Shown in pieces: positions 27,070 through 35,643 of a stretch of 58,607 bases of DNA. Numbering within the stretch: position 1 is the first letter of the stretch; every line of letters begins with the position of its first letter. The position numbers were made by a program, and so were the translations under genes. The notes beneath the pieces were generated by a model. That model did not search any database. It saw nothing but the letters and a program-made list of their open reading frames with translations, and had not been told where the DNA came from. Source of the DNA: Bacteroidota bacterium. GTDB lineage: Bacteria > Bacteroidota > Bacteroidia > Chitinophagales > Chitinophagaceae. The DNA lies in assembly GCA_029561255.1 (NCBI GenBank), contig JAKQJH010000201.1, positions 1 to 58,607 of the forward strand, read 5' to 3'.

Positions 27070-27504
27070 ATGAAACAAGAATACTGGATCAACGTAAAAC
27101 ATGTGGACAATCGCCTCGTTATTTATCTCAATGGAGAAACGGTTTGGGACAGTGGCATCGTGCATGATGACCCTGCCCTGAATAAATTTATTGAAATCAC
27201 CAGCAACCTGGATGAGCATCCTGGTCATACCAGCGAACTGATTTTTGAAGGGTTCAATGATGATTATACTTCCAGTGGTGATGAAGGGGCCCTGAACCCC
27301 TGGCATTTCAGTTACCGCGTATTCAAAAGAACGGTTAATGGAAACGGGGAAGTGGTAGGTGAATCAGAACTGGTGAACCCTTACAATGAGAAACACCTCT
27401 CCAATCCCAATACCCGGGCGATCAATAACAGTTACCAACTGGTATTGAAAAGCGGGGAATATAAAGTGGTGTCCAATGCACTGTCCCAGCAGTTCTATAA
27501 ATAA
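27070..27504 (+). CDS. Hypothetical protein, 144 residues
   Basis: The product has no signal peptide and no transmembrane segment, so it is likely cytosolic. The N-terminal part alternates strands (YWINVKHVDNRLVIYLNGETVWDSG), suggesting a beta-sandwich, and includes an acidic loop (EGFNDDYTSSGDEGA). The C-terminal YQLVLKSGEYKVVSN looks like a closing hairpin. I do not recognise a family. A hairpin terminator follows. An open frame on the opposite strand (26953-27306) is probably a shadow. Confidence 0.7.
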   Translation: MKQEYWINVKHVDNRLVIYLNGETVWDSGIVHDDPALNKFIEITSNLDEHPGHTSELIFEGFNDDYTSSGDEGALNPWHFSYRVFKRTVNGNGEVVGESELVNPYNEKHLSNPNTRAINNSYQLVLKSGEYKVVSNALSQQFYK

Positions 27505-27557
27505 GTGAACGTTAATTTTTAATATCCAACCTGTTCTCAGGTTGCTCTGATTATCGC

Positions 27558-27594
27558 AAGGGAGGTATCCGTGAACAGATGCCGCCCTTTTTTT
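27558..27594 (+). terminator. Intrinsic terminator
   Basis: The stem AAGGGAGGTATC/GATGCCGCCCTT contains one mismatch and one wobble, with loop CGTGAACA, followed by TTTTTTT. A small upstream hairpin (CAACCTG/CAGGTTG, 27527-27544) lies between it and the stop of the hypothetical gene. Confidence 0.8.
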
Positions 27595-27694
27595 ATGCCC
27601 GGTTTTCAGCCTGTTTACCCGTTATTACCTGCCATTCACCGAATGACCACTGAAGGGTACTTCTGTATTTGGTACTTTGATTAAAATTTAATTT

Positions 27695-28618
27695 ATGCAG
27701 ACAATTTTAGGAGCCAATGGTACTATCGGTTCATTGCTGGCCAGAGAGCTGGCTGTATATACCAACCGGATACGCCTGGTCAGCCGGAACCCGGTTGCCG
27801 TGAATCCTTCGGATGAACTCTTCCCGGCCGATCTGAGTGATCCGGATATAGTGGAGAAAGCAATAGCCGGATCTGAAGTGGTTTACCTGCTGGTTGGCTT
27901 TGATTATAAATTGACGGTCTGGCAGGAAAAATGGCCCAGGCTGATGCGTTCGGTCATTGACGCGTGTATCCGGCATCAGGCTAAACTTGTTTTCTTTGAT
28001 AATGTTTACTTGTATGATGTGGGGGCAATCGGACATATGACAGAAGAGAGTCCCATCAACCCGCCGAGCCAAAAAGGAGCCGTCAGAAGCAGGATTGCAG
28101 GTATGCTGATGGAGGAGGTGAAAGCGGGGAAACTGCAGAGCCTGATTGCCCGTTCAGCCGATTTTTACGGACCCCGGAATGAGAAGAGTTTTCTGATTGA
28201 AGTCGTGTATAAAAATTTCAGGAAAGGAAAGAAAGCGAACTGGTTCATGAATGCGGATAAAATCCACTCTTTTACCTATACTCCTGATGCGGCAAAAGCC
28301 ACGGCACTGTTGGGGAATACAGCGGATGCATGGAACCAGGTATGGCATCTTCCAACAGATCCGGCCCGGATTACCGGCCGGCAGATGATCTCCCTTTTTG
28401 CCCGTGAGATGAAACAGCCGGATAAGGTAATGGTGATGCCCCTGTGGTTGTTGCGGGTGCTTGGTTTATTTATGCCACTGATGCGGGAGATGCCCGAAAT
28501 GATGTACCAGTATGACCGGGATTATTTCTTTGATTCGGCAAAGTTTCAGCAACGGTTCGGTATCCAACCCACCACTTATGAAAATGGGGTAAAAGCAACG
28601 ATTGAAGCAGGGATATAG
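27695..28618 (+). CDS. NAD(P)-binding short-chain dehydrogenase/epimerase, atypical
   Basis: The 307-residue protein starts straight into a Rossmann fold: MQTILGANGTIGSLLA carries the GxxGxxG nucleotide loop. The next strands are IRLVSRN, EVVYLLVGFDY and KLVFFDNVYLYD. The extended-SDR active Tyr and Lys are not obvious (the YxxxK position reads YLYDVGA), so it may be an NmrA-like or atypical epimerase rather than a classical oxidoreductase. The C-terminal half has PGRIT-like words (PARITGRQMI). Role unknown. Confidence 0.85.
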   Translation: MQTILGANGTIGSLLARELAVYTNRIRLVSRNPVAVNPSDELFPADLSDPDIVEKAIAGSEVVYLLVGFDYKLTVWQEKWPRLMRSVIDACIRHQAKLVFFDNVYLYDVGAIGHMTEESPINPPSQKGAVRSRIAGMLMEEVKAGKLQSLIARSADFYGPRNEKSFLIEVVYKNFRKGKKANWFMNADKIHSFTYTPDAAKATALLGNTADAWNQVWHLPTDPARITGRQMISLFAREMKQPDKVMVMPLWLLRVLGLFMPLMREMPEMMYQYDRDYFFDSAKFQQRFGIQPTTYENGVKATIEAGI

Positions 28619-28620
28619 CA

Positions 28621-28656
28621 ATACAGTGACCCGCCATCAAAGGCAGATCACTGTAT
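28621..28656. terminator. Hairpin between convergent genes
   Basis: ATACAGTGA at 28621-28629 pairs perfectly with TCACTGTAT at 28648-28656, with an inner GCC/GGC pair. It lies three bases after the dehydrogenase stop. No long T-run follows, so a terminator role is likely by position but not certain. Confidence 0.5.
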
Positions 28657-28685
28657 GCTGATTATCCAGTGTACGGATGAACGAA

Positions 28686-28976
28686 TCAGATTACAACGAC
28701 ACTGTTTGTGCCGCCATAAATATTGGGGGACTGGCTGTCTGCTTCAGGATCATTGATCCATTCTTTTTCATTGACCAGGTACTTGAATTCATGTTTAGAA
28801 TCTTTAGGCAGATTTACATCCGCACTGAAGGTTCCATCTTTTTTACGGCTCATAATAACTGATTCTTCCCAGTTACTGTTGAGCCCCAGAATTTCAATTG
28901 TTTCTGCGTTTTCTACCTGAAAAGAAAATTTCACCTTGCAATAATCCTTTGTCTTGTAATAGGTCTTAGTTACCAT
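28686..28976 (-). CDS. Small isoamylase/CBM48-type early-set domain protein
   Basis: The 96-residue product is a single E-set domain: VKFSFQVENAETIEILGLN, then SNWEESVIMSRKKDGTF, SADVNLP and HEFKYLVNEKEWINDPEAD. This order (strand, NW, dGtW-like turn, YKFlVDG-like strand) is that of the glycogen-binding AMPK-beta/CBM48 module. The start at MVTKTYYKT was chosen over a frame with a 35-residue basic extension. Single-domain forms may bind glycogen or act as subunits. The secreted amylase at 23495 is the closest polysaccharide gene. Confidence 0.8.
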   Translation of the reverse strand: MVTKTYYKTKDYCKVKFSFQVENAETIEILGLNSNWEESVIMSRKKDGTFSADVNLPKDSKHEFKYLVNEKEWINDPEADSQSPNIYGGTNSVVVI

Positions 28977-29221
28977 TTGCCGTTTTTTGGGGTTAAATAA
29001 TATGCGTAATTCATTGACAAACAGCAATCGGGGAGTTTTCTGGAGGGTGCAAGTATCCGTCTTTAATACCCGAAAGGGCAAAAGGTAACCCGGCTGGATC
29101 CAGGCGCTGTTAACAGGTTATCCACGTCAGGAAAACGGGATTATAAAACCAGGAATACAATTTTCCGTTAAATCAGTCGTTTAGAGGATAATCCAATCGA
29201 AGAAAAACTAATATCCGTCGT

Positions 29222-29473
29222 ATGAACTACCTGAAATTTAATGATCAGGCATTTATTGCCGAGTCATTCAACATGGACGAAGATTTTACGTTCCAGTCAG
29301 CCAGGCTGGCCTTTTTCAAAATTAATTCCTACAAACTTTCACTGATTAACGCCTCTTTCTGTGTCACCCGTGACGAACTGAAGAGCAGCATCAGCAAGAG
29401 CCTGCTCAATTATACGAGTCCGGATATGGTGTTGCTGACAACCGGTTTTTTCAACCAGGAATTAGACAATTAG
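29222..29473 (+). CDS. Small hypothetical protein, 83 residues
   Basis: The product has mixed hydrophobic and charged sequence (ESFNMDEDFTFQSARLAFFKINSYK) and no signal or membrane segment. I do not recognise it. Support for it being real: a good frame in an otherwise empty region, a following terminator at 29532, and no competing gene. The upstream 245 bp (28977-29221) contain a TTATCCACG word at 29118-29126, close to a DnaA box, and no other clear feature. Confidence 0.5.
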   Translation: MNYLKFNDQAFIAESFNMDEDFTFQSARLAFFKINSYKLSLINASFCVTRDELKSSISKSLLNYTSPDMVLLTTGFFNQELDN

Positions 29474-29531
29474 CATAACTCTGCGGGATTGGATACCCTG
29501 CGATTTCATATGCCTGCGAACCGGGCATGGG

Positions 29532-29561
29532 AAAGCTGTCTCATAACGAGATGGCTTTTTT
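29532..29561 (+). terminator. Intrinsic terminator
   Basis: The stem AAGCTGTCTC/GAGATGGCTT is closed by two G-T wobbles with loop ATAAC and is followed by a T-run (29555-29561). It fits as the terminator of the small hypothetical gene. Confidence 0.75.
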
Positions 29562-29593
29562 AGTTTAGGTAATTGATCGGTGATAGGGGTAGA

Positions 29594-29698
29594 AGTCAGT
29601 TGTCAGTTGTCAGGTGTCAGATGTCAGGAAACAGCCCCACCTCACAGATAAATGTTCAAGGCACGTCAGTCGTACTTCGTCCCTCTTACTTCGTACTT
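29594..29698. repeat. TGTCAG/CGTACTT heptad element, copy 1
   Basis: The left array is five 7-bp units (AGTCAGT, TGTCAGT, TGTCAGG, TGTCAGA, TGTCAGG, 29594-29628), followed by GAAACAGCCCC. A core with ATGTTCAAGGCACGTCAGT (29652-29670) leads to a right array of four units (CGTACTT, CGTCCCT, CTTACTT, CGTACTT, 29671-29698). The array ends two bases before the stop codon of the histidine kinase gene. Confidence 0.9.
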
Positions 29699-29700
29699 TA

Positions 29701-31146
29701 TCAGGCGGGTTTTGGTACTGAAAACGAGAACGTGCTTCCTTCTCCGGGCTCACTTTCGATGTAAAGCTGTCCGCCGTTTCTCACGAGGAATTCTTTGCAG
29801 AGCATCAGTCCCAGTCCGGTACCGGATTCGCTGGCCGTACCCTTGGTGGTGAAGTAGTCGTTGTTACGGATACGCGTCAGGGCTTCATGACTCATCCCCA
29901 TACCACTGTCCTGCACATATATTTCAAGGAAGGTCGGGTGTTCGTGTACCCCGATACAGATCTTCCCTTTTTCGGGAGTGAATTTGATGGCATTGGAGAG
30001 CAGGTTCCGCAGCACGAGACTCATCATATCTTTATCACAATAACCAAATACCTTGGGAGGGGCATCATTGAGTAAGATCACTCCTTTATTACGGGCTGGC
30101 AGGAGGAGGGCCTGGTAAACTTCATTGATTGAATCTTCAATATCCACCACCTCGGGATTAACGGTATGCGCCTGCATCTGGGCTTTGGCCCACTGCAGCA
30201 GGTTCTCCATCAGTCCTACCGCATAATTCATATCATTGAGTACTTCCGGTATATTGTTTTTCAGGTCTTCCGCAGAAAGTTTTTGCTCATGCGCTTCTTT
30301 AAACAGGTTGCGGATTGCATACATCGGCGCTTTCAGGTCATGCGAAATGATGCTGAATAATTTGGTCTTTACGGAATTCAATTCAGCGAGCTGGGTGGCC
30401 TGTTGCTTTAGCAGGGTGGAACTTTCTTCCAGCTTACGGCTTTGCTTCTGAATCTGCGTGTTCTTATCCTCCAAAATGGTGTTCTTGGTAAGGATACGTC
30501 CCTGGTAAATACTGTTCTCTTTTTTTATCAGGAATAAGCCATAGAATATAAATAGTAAGGAAAGGCCCTGGTTCATCAGGTATAAGCCATTACTGATTTC
30601 ACGGAGTTCAAATGGCTGGTGACGGATTACCACCGCCAGCAGGAAGTAGCTGATCATGGAAAAACTCAGGGAGAAAATAATATTACCCAGTGAATTCAGG
30701 AAGAAAACGGCCAGTATCCCAAACAGGATAAAGGAAAGGCTGATGCCCGGATTAAAACCATAGAGATACACCACACAGGTGAAAAACGGGTAAAGGATAA
30801 AATAAGCCACCAATGACATTTCCTGTCTTTTCGTGTAGTTCAGGAAAAGAACCAGCAAACTCACCAATGCGGGCAGACAGGCCACCAGCCAGGCAGAGGC
30901 GGGTAATCCCCGGCTCATCAGCATACCGGCAATCGGGAAGAGCAGACCGATCAGCAGCTGAAAGAAATTTACCTGGTTAAAAATGCGCAGCTTTCGCTGA
31001 TCATATTCTTCCATAGCCGCAGTCACCCCAAATGACTGGATGAGATTAAAAAGGGTCAGGATCTGTTTCCGCTGAAAATCAAAACGGCGCTCATACCGTG
31101 TTGCAGTTTCTTTCTGCTGGAGTAGTGGCTGTGCAGTAAATTCCAT
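29701..31146 (-). CDS. Sensor histidine kinase with six-helix membrane region
   Basis: The 481-residue protein starts at MEFTAQPLLQ; a frame opening 51 bp earlier has a hydrophobic run less typical of a start. Residues 40-205 contain about six transmembrane helices of a 7TMR- or MASE-like type. A coiled coil (KNTQIQKQSRKLEESSTLLKQ) leads to the HisKA domain with FSIISHDLKAPM (phospho-accepting His). The ATPase has the N-box LLSNAIKFTPEKG, VQDSGMGMS and GTGLGLML. No receiver or response regulator gene is adjacent. Its start faces the cyclase gene across a 485-bp region. Confidence 0.9.
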   Translation of the reverse strand: MEFTAQPLLQQKETATRYERRFDFQRKQILTLFNLIQSFGVTAAMEEYDQRKLRIFNQVNFFQLLIGLLFPIAGMLMSRGLPASAWLVACLPALVSLLVLFLNYTKRQEMSLVAYFILYPFFTCVVYLYGFNPGISLSFILFGILAVFFLNSLGNIIFSLSFSMISYFLLAVVIRHQPFELREISNGLYLMNQGLSLLFIFYGLFLIKKENSIYQGRILTKNTILEDKNTQIQKQSRKLEESSTLLKQQATQLAELNSVKTKLFSIISHDLKAPMYAIRNLFKEAHEQKLSAEDLKNNIPEVLNDMNYAVGLMENLLQWAKAQMQAHTVNPEVVDIEDSINEVYQALLLPARNKGVILLNDAPPKVFGYCDKDMMSLVLRNLLSNAIKFTPEKGKICIGVHEHPTFLEIYVQDSGMGMSHEALTRIRNNDYFTTKGTASESGTGLGLMLCKEFLVRNGGQLYIESEPGEGSTFSFSVPKPA

Positions 31147-31314
31147 TGGTTTAACGCTTAAGTATTGGATAAACAAAATAACAGGTAATGCGAACAATTA
31201 CCTACAAATCAACGAGAAACTTACTTCCAAATCGTATAATTACGTATCCAGGACTGCGGAAAACTGCATAATCAAAACAGGGTAGAACTAACCGATAATC
31301 CTGAAAATAGCGAA

Positions 31315-31371
31315 ATGAGCATACGTGATGTCTTCTAAAACCGACCGGCAACTGGCCGGTCACAGTTTTTT
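31315..31371 (+). other. Seven-codon mini-ORF followed by an orphan terminator-like hairpin
   Basis: ATG at 31315 opens a frame of seven codons (MSIRDVF) ending with TAA at 31336-31338. Four bases later a perfect 7-bp stem (GACCGGC at 31343-31349, GCCGGTC at 31355-31361) is followed by a T-run at 31366-31371. It lies in the 485-bp space between the divergent kinase and cyclase genes, so no plus-strand gene upstream explains a terminator here. It may mark a short RNA or a leader; the rest of that space shows only AT-rich sequence and a promoter near 31600. Confidence 0.4.
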
Positions 31372-31585
31372 GCATAAAAAAACAATCCGGATAGGGCTGA
31401 TCCTATTACTTCTTGCTTTTATGTGTTAAATATTTATTGAATGAGAACAGTTTATTCAGGTTGATTGCAATTTATTTTCTTAATAAGGAATAAGGGTATA
31501 ACAGTAAATGAGATCAATTTTTGCACTGGGGTATACCGGAATTTTGAAAATTTAAAGGAAATTAGTTTTCATAGGTGAACCACTT

Positions 31586-31615
31586 CTGAAAAGAGTATTG
31601 CTTTTACTAACTTTG
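31586..31615 (+). promoter_or_regulatory. Promoter of the cyclase gene
   Basis: TAACTTTG at 31608-31615 is an exact -7 match, and CTG at 31586-31588 sits exactly 19 bp upstream where TTG is expected. The ATG follows 16 bp after the box. Confidence 0.55.
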
Positions 31616-31631
31616 CGCAGACTTCAACCAA

Positions 31632-33557
31632 ATGGCAGAACATTCACATCAGCTGGCAGCAATCCTTTTTGCTGATATAGTCGGTTATACGGCTATGATG
31701 CAGGAAAACGAGGAGGACTCCGTAGAAAAAGTGAACCGTTTCAGAGAATCGGTCGAACTGATCGCCGAGGAACTCAACGGTAAAATCATCCAATATTACG
31801 GGGATGGTTCCTTATTACTATTTCAGAGCTCTACTGAAGCCGCGGAATTTGCCAAATTACTCCAGGAAGACCTGTATAATGAACCCCGGATTCCGGTCCG
31901 TATTGGCATTCATATGGGTGATGTCCTCGTACATAGCGGAAATATTTTCGGGGATGTGGTCAATATTGCCTCCCGGATACAGGCCCTGGCTCCAGTAGGG
32001 GGTGTCTATATTTCTGAAATGGTCTATCGCAATATTGCCAATAAAAAGGAGCTGGAAGCCTTATTTGTCAGGGAAGAAAAGCTGAAAAATGTGAAAGGAT
32101 CGATACGCATTTACCAGCTGCTTACCGAAGGGGCAGAAGCCTATGTTCAGCCATCCGGCGTCCCCGATACGCCGGTTGCCGCTTCCGGACCCAGTAATAT
32201 TGCCGTTCTCCCGTTTGCAAACCTGAGCAGCGATCCGCAGCAGGATTATTTCAGCGATGGACTTACGGAAGATATCATAACCCAGCTGTCCAAAATCCGG
32301 GCCTACAAAGTCATTTCCCGGACTTCGGTCATGCAATACAAGCATTCACCTAAAAGTGTAAAAGAAATTGGTAAAGAGCTGGGAGTCACACTTATACTTG
32401 AAGGAAGTGTGCAGCGTCATGGCGATCAGGTCCGGATCACCGCCCAGCTGATCAATGCAGTTACGGACGAGCATATCTGGGCAGATTCATATGACCGACC
32501 GATGCTGGACATCTTTTCTATACAACGGGAAGTGGCCCTGGCGATTGCAGCGGTGTTGAACACGAGTCTTTCAAACAAGGAAACCCGGGAACTTGATTAT
32601 ATACCAACCACGGACCTGCTGGCATATGACTATTACCTCCGGGGTAAATTGCTGCTGGAAAACAGGAATAAGGCCGATGTACTCCTGGCCCGGGATTACT
32701 TTATCCAGGCCGTAAACCGTGACAAAACCTTTGCTATTGCTTATTCCGGATTGGCGGATACCTACCTGTTGTCTTCTTTCCGGGGATATGAAGATCCGGT
32801 AATGATGCTCTGGCAGGCCAAAAAGTATATTGATACCGCTGCAAGCCTGGACTCATTTTCGGGCGAAACACAGGCTTCTTTAGGTTACTGGTATTTCCAG
32901 AGTTTTGACTGGCATGCAGCGGAAATCACCTACCGTCGTTCCATCAGCCTCAATCCGAATCAGACCAATGTATATCTCTGGCTGGCAATCCTCCTGGAAG
33001 CAAAAGGGGAAAATGAGGAAGCCCTCAAGATATTTGAAATGGGAGCAGAAGTGAATCCCATGTGGGATTATTTACAAAAAAACAAGATTCTCCTTCTTGT
33101 CAACATGAACAGGAAGGAGGAAGCTTTTGCCTGTATGAAGGGGCTGATCACTAAATCGCATGACAGCAGCGTGAAAAGAAAGCGGTATGAGGAATTATCA
33201 AGGCTGCACTGGGCATATAATGAGAAAACCGAAGCAATAGCAGCCGCCCGGAAATCAGGCAACCTGCCTTTGCTTAAATTCTATACCGACGGGGATTATT
33301 CCGCCCTGCAGAAAATGGTGGATGATCACTATGAAGGACTCCGCACCCGGAGTGAATATGTATCACAACTATGGATGGGACTGGATTATGCCCATGCCGG
33401 TGCCCGGGAAAAAGCCCTGGATTGTTTTAATAATGCGGTAGCCCTCAAAGAAGCCGCCGTTTCACTATTACTGATCCGTGATTTTGAATACCTGAATATT
33501 AAATACCTGAGCATGGCCCTGCTTACCCGTAAAGTCAAACAACTGATCAATTTCTGA
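31632..33557 (+). CDS. Class III nucleotidyl cyclase with TolB-like and TPR domains
   Basis: The 641-residue protein begins with a class III cyclase domain (about 8-175). The metal aspartates are Asp15 (FADIVGY) and Asp58 (YYGDG), and the transition-state residues Asn111 and Arg115 are in VVNIASR. The usual substrate lysine, four residues before the second aspartate, is Gln54, so purine choice is uncertain, although Asp108 is kept. Residues about 190-300 are a TolB/FlgO-like domain (IAVLPFANLSSDPQQDYFSDGL), and 325-610 are TPRs (WYFQSFDWHAAEITYRRSI). There is no signal peptide. Its stop codon abuts that of the convergent pseudo-kinase gene with no space. Confidence 0.9.
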   Translation: MAEHSHQLAAILFADIVGYTAMMQENEEDSVEKVNRFRESVELIAEELNGKIIQYYGDGSLLLFQSSTEAAEFAKLLQEDLYNEPRIPVRIGIHMGDVLVHSGNIFGDVVNIASRIQALAPVGGVYISEMVYRNIANKKELEALFVREEKLKNVKGSIRIYQLLTEGAEAYVQPSGVPDTPVAASGPSNIAVLPFANLSSDPQQDYFSDGLTEDIITQLSKIRAYKVISRTSVMQYKHSPKSVKEIGKELGVTLILEGSVQRHGDQVRITAQLINAVTDEHIWADSYDRPMLDIFSIQREVALAIAAVLNTSLSNKETRELDYIPTTDLLAYDYYLRGKLLLENRNKADVLLARDYFIQAVNRDKTFAIAYSGLADTYLLSSFRGYEDPVMMLWQAKKYIDTAASLDSFSGETQASLGYWYFQSFDWHAAEITYRRSISLNPNQTNVYLWLAILLEAKGENEEALKIFEMGAEVNPMWDYLQKNKILLLVNMNRKEEAFACMKGLITKSHDSSVKRKRYEELSRLHWAYNEKTEAIAAARKSGNLPLLKFYTDGDYSALQKMVDDHYEGLRTRSEYVSQLWMGLDYAHAGAREKALDCFNNAVALKEAAVSLLLIRDFEYLNIKYLSMALLTRKVKQLINF

Positions 33558-34604
33558 TCAGTCCTGTGGATGAAACACCAGGTGGGCGATAAATACCTTC
33601 TCATCTTCCCGGTGAAATTCCCTGATTTTTCCAGAGTAATAATCGATCCGGGAACGGATATCCCTGAATTCATCACTTCGGTGATCGATTGTGGGGCCTT
33701 CCCCGTTATAAACAATGCGGATCATCAGGCAAAAATCCCGGTAACTGAGCTCGGTGATGATATAGCTGCTTTTACGGCGGTTCAGTATAAGTCCAATAAA
33801 ATCCTGGACAATCCGGTACACCGATAACTTGTCCTTATGACTGAGTTCTTCAATCTGTGGTTCGTTGCAATAAAAACTGATATCCGGTGCGCCGTGCTGA
33901 CGGTAATTACTAATGAGATTCTCAATACTGGGTAAAAGACCGAGCAGCGACAAAGCAGAAGGGTAGAGCTGATTGCTCAGTTTATTCAGTTCCAGGACGG
34001 CCTGATGGATGGCGAGTTTCATGTCTTCTGAAAAAGCACCCTGTTCCGGGTTGTCTTTTTTTCCCTGCATCATCAGGTTGACATATACCAGCAGCTGGTT
34101 GACATTGTCCCGTAAGATTTCAGAAATCTGCGACCTTTCTTTTTCCTGGATATCAATAATGGCCCGGAGTAATTCTTTTTCATCGGCCAGTCTGGCGTCC
34201 GAATTTTTTTTCAGATGTCCTACATCCGCTACATGCGAATAGAAGCCCACCGTTTCCCCTTTGTTGGTATCCGGAATAAAAGTAACCACGGCTGAAATCT
34301 CCCTTTTGTCAACCGCCTTTAATGACCGTTCAAATACATGCGGATGTCCGGATAAAGCGGAGCGGATATAATACCGGTTTTCATTGTAAAGATCCTGTCC
34401 CACAAAATCGCGGATACTCATCTTCCCGATTACTGATTCAGATTTCTGATTAAACCATTCCAGCCCGGCATTATTTACAAACCGGCATAATTCATCTTTA
34501 TCCCAGTATGCCAGCATGGCCGGATAAGGCTGGAGAGTTCTTCTTTTGGTTGAAGCATTGGCTGATTCTTCGTCATCAGCAGTAAAAGTTCCACTGTCTG
34601 ACAT
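33558..34604 (-). CDS. PAS-containing pseudo-histidine kinase lacking the phospho-accepting His
   Basis: The 348-residue product (start at MSDSGTFTAD; an open frame continues 90 bp upstream) has a PAS domain at about 28-135 and a helical dimerisation domain of HisKA_3 type. There the family pattern ERxxIxxELHD reads ERSQISEILRD, with Arg165 in the histidine position. The ATPase region is eroded: the N-box is replaced by VQDFIGLILNRRKSS, and the DGxG turn reads YNGEGP. So catalysis is unlikely while the fold seems kept and the frame is intact. It may act as a dimerising sensor or inhibitor. Its stop (33558-33560) directly follows the stop of the cyclase gene. Confidence 0.85.
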   Translation of the reverse strand: MSDSGTFTADDEESANASTKRRTLQPYPAMLAYWDKDELCRFVNNAGLEWFNQKSESVIGKMSIRDFVGQDLYNENRYYIRSALSGHPHVFERSLKAVDKREISAVVTFIPDTNKGETVGFYSHVADVGHLKKNSDARLADEKELLRAIIDIQEKERSQISEILRDNVNQLLVYVNLMMQGKKDNPEQGAFSEDMKLAIHQAVLELNKLSNQLYPSALSLLGLLPSIENLISNYRQHGAPDISFYCNEPQIEELSHKDKLSVYRIVQDFIGLILNRRKSSYIITELSYRDFCLMIRIVYNGEGPTIDHRSDEFRDIRSRIDYYSGKIREFHREDEKVFIAHLVFHPQD

Positions 34605-34754
34605 AGCGCGATTTGTTACCTGTAATTTAGTAAAAAAAGAAGGGTAAACAAAATGTAAAACCCCTGTACCAGGAAAGGTAAAATCCGGGTTCACTAAGCA
34701 GATATGACTATTTTTTTACAAAAAATAGTAGGGGTAAATGAAAAATAAGTGTTT

Positions 34755-35570
34755 TTAACCGGGTAATTGCCGGATCACAGTTTCCCATCCTTCATACTCG
34801 CCTTTGCATCGGGTGGCTTCCTTTTTTATCCAACCGGTGATTTTATTGACTGTTGCGAGATCGGCTTTATCGTTCCGGGTAATTTGTAAACGATAAGATC
34901 CCTCTTTCCGGTCCGTACTGTCTTTGATAACAATTTTGTATTGCTGACTGATCGCTTTGTAGATAAAACACTCCCGGTCTTTCTCCGTCTTAAAAAACAG
35001 GATGTGGTCAATGGGTCTGGGTATAGCGGTTTGATCTCCGGACTTTTCCAATCGCATTACGATTGCCTGATTGTACATAAATAACCGGGTCTCCTCATTG
35101 GGATAAAGGAAATGGAGATAAGCATCCCAGGTTCTGTCTTCCTTGATCAGGAAAGCGGCCGTATAACCCGGAAAAAAATCAGTCAGCAGCCGGGTTACAG
35201 CACTTTTCAGTCCGGCAGTATCACGGACATAAAAATAATCCTTACGTTCACATTGGTAGGAGAAAGTGCCGGTCAGCAAACTGCCGGGATGGCGGCCAAC
35301 TAATGCTACTATAGAGTCTGAAATTCTGTTCAATGTGATAAAAGCAGTGGGGGCCGGTAATCCGTCAGCCGAACAGTTTTTAAATTTCACCCCAGCCGCA
35401 AACAAAAAAGGACGGGTACTGTCCGGGGCTTTTTGCTTCAACGACATATTTACCAGGGTACTGCCCGGTCCTTTTTCATACCGCGCCAGGTAAGTATCCC
35501 AATCACCGGACTGTGCAGATCCGTCAGTAATCAGGAATAAGCATAAAACTGCTGCTATTATTTTTTTCAT
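34755..35570 (-). CDS. Exported DUF695 / RraB-like domain protein
   Basis: This 271-residue protein has a signal peptide (MKKIIAAVLCLFLITDGSAQ). Residues about 22-155 match the DUF695 pattern (WDTYLARYEKGPGSTLVNM). Residues about 185-268 match the RraB-type fold (HILFFKTEKDRECFIYKA, LQITRNDKADLATVNKI, GEYEGWETVI). RraB inhibits RNase E in E. coli, but here the protein is exported, so that role does not apply and only the fold is conserved. It is downstream of the amidase gene on the same strand, with the second TGTCAG-type repeat between them. Confidence 0.75.
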   Translation of the reverse strand: MKKIIAAVLCLFLITDGSAQSGDWDTYLARYEKGPGSTLVNMSLKQKAPDSTRPFLFAAGVKFKNCSADGLPAPTAFITLNRISDSIVALVGRHPGSLLTGTFSYQCERKDYFYVRDTAGLKSAVTRLLTDFFPGYTAAFLIKEDRTWDAYLHFLYPNEETRLFMYNQAIVMRLEKSGDQTAIPRPIDHILFFKTEKDRECFIYKAISQQYKIVIKDSTDRKEGSYRLQITRNDKADLATVNKITGWIKKEATRCKGEYEGWETVIRQLPG

Positions 35571-35643
35571 GCCCGGCGAAGTTAACCCGATTGTGCCGGG
35601 ACACGGGGAAGGGTTGATATTTTATGATTTAATTAGAAATCGG

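Noticed and set aside
26953-27306. Minus-strand open frame opposite the gene at 27070
   Set aside because: The plus-strand frame has a more protein-like composition, a sensible start and a following terminator.
29118-29126. TTATCCACG considered as part of a replication origin
   Set aside because: It is a single imperfect DnaA-like word with no cluster of boxes, no AT-rich unwinding region next to it and no dnaA or dnaN nearby.
29594-29698. Heptad array considered as a CRISPR array
   Set aside because: Units are only 7 bp, directly abut each other and have no spacers, and no cas gene is in the window.
34755-35570. RraB-like domain taken as an RNase E regulator
   Set aside because: The protein has a signal peptide and would be outside the cytosol, so only the fold is retained as a claim.
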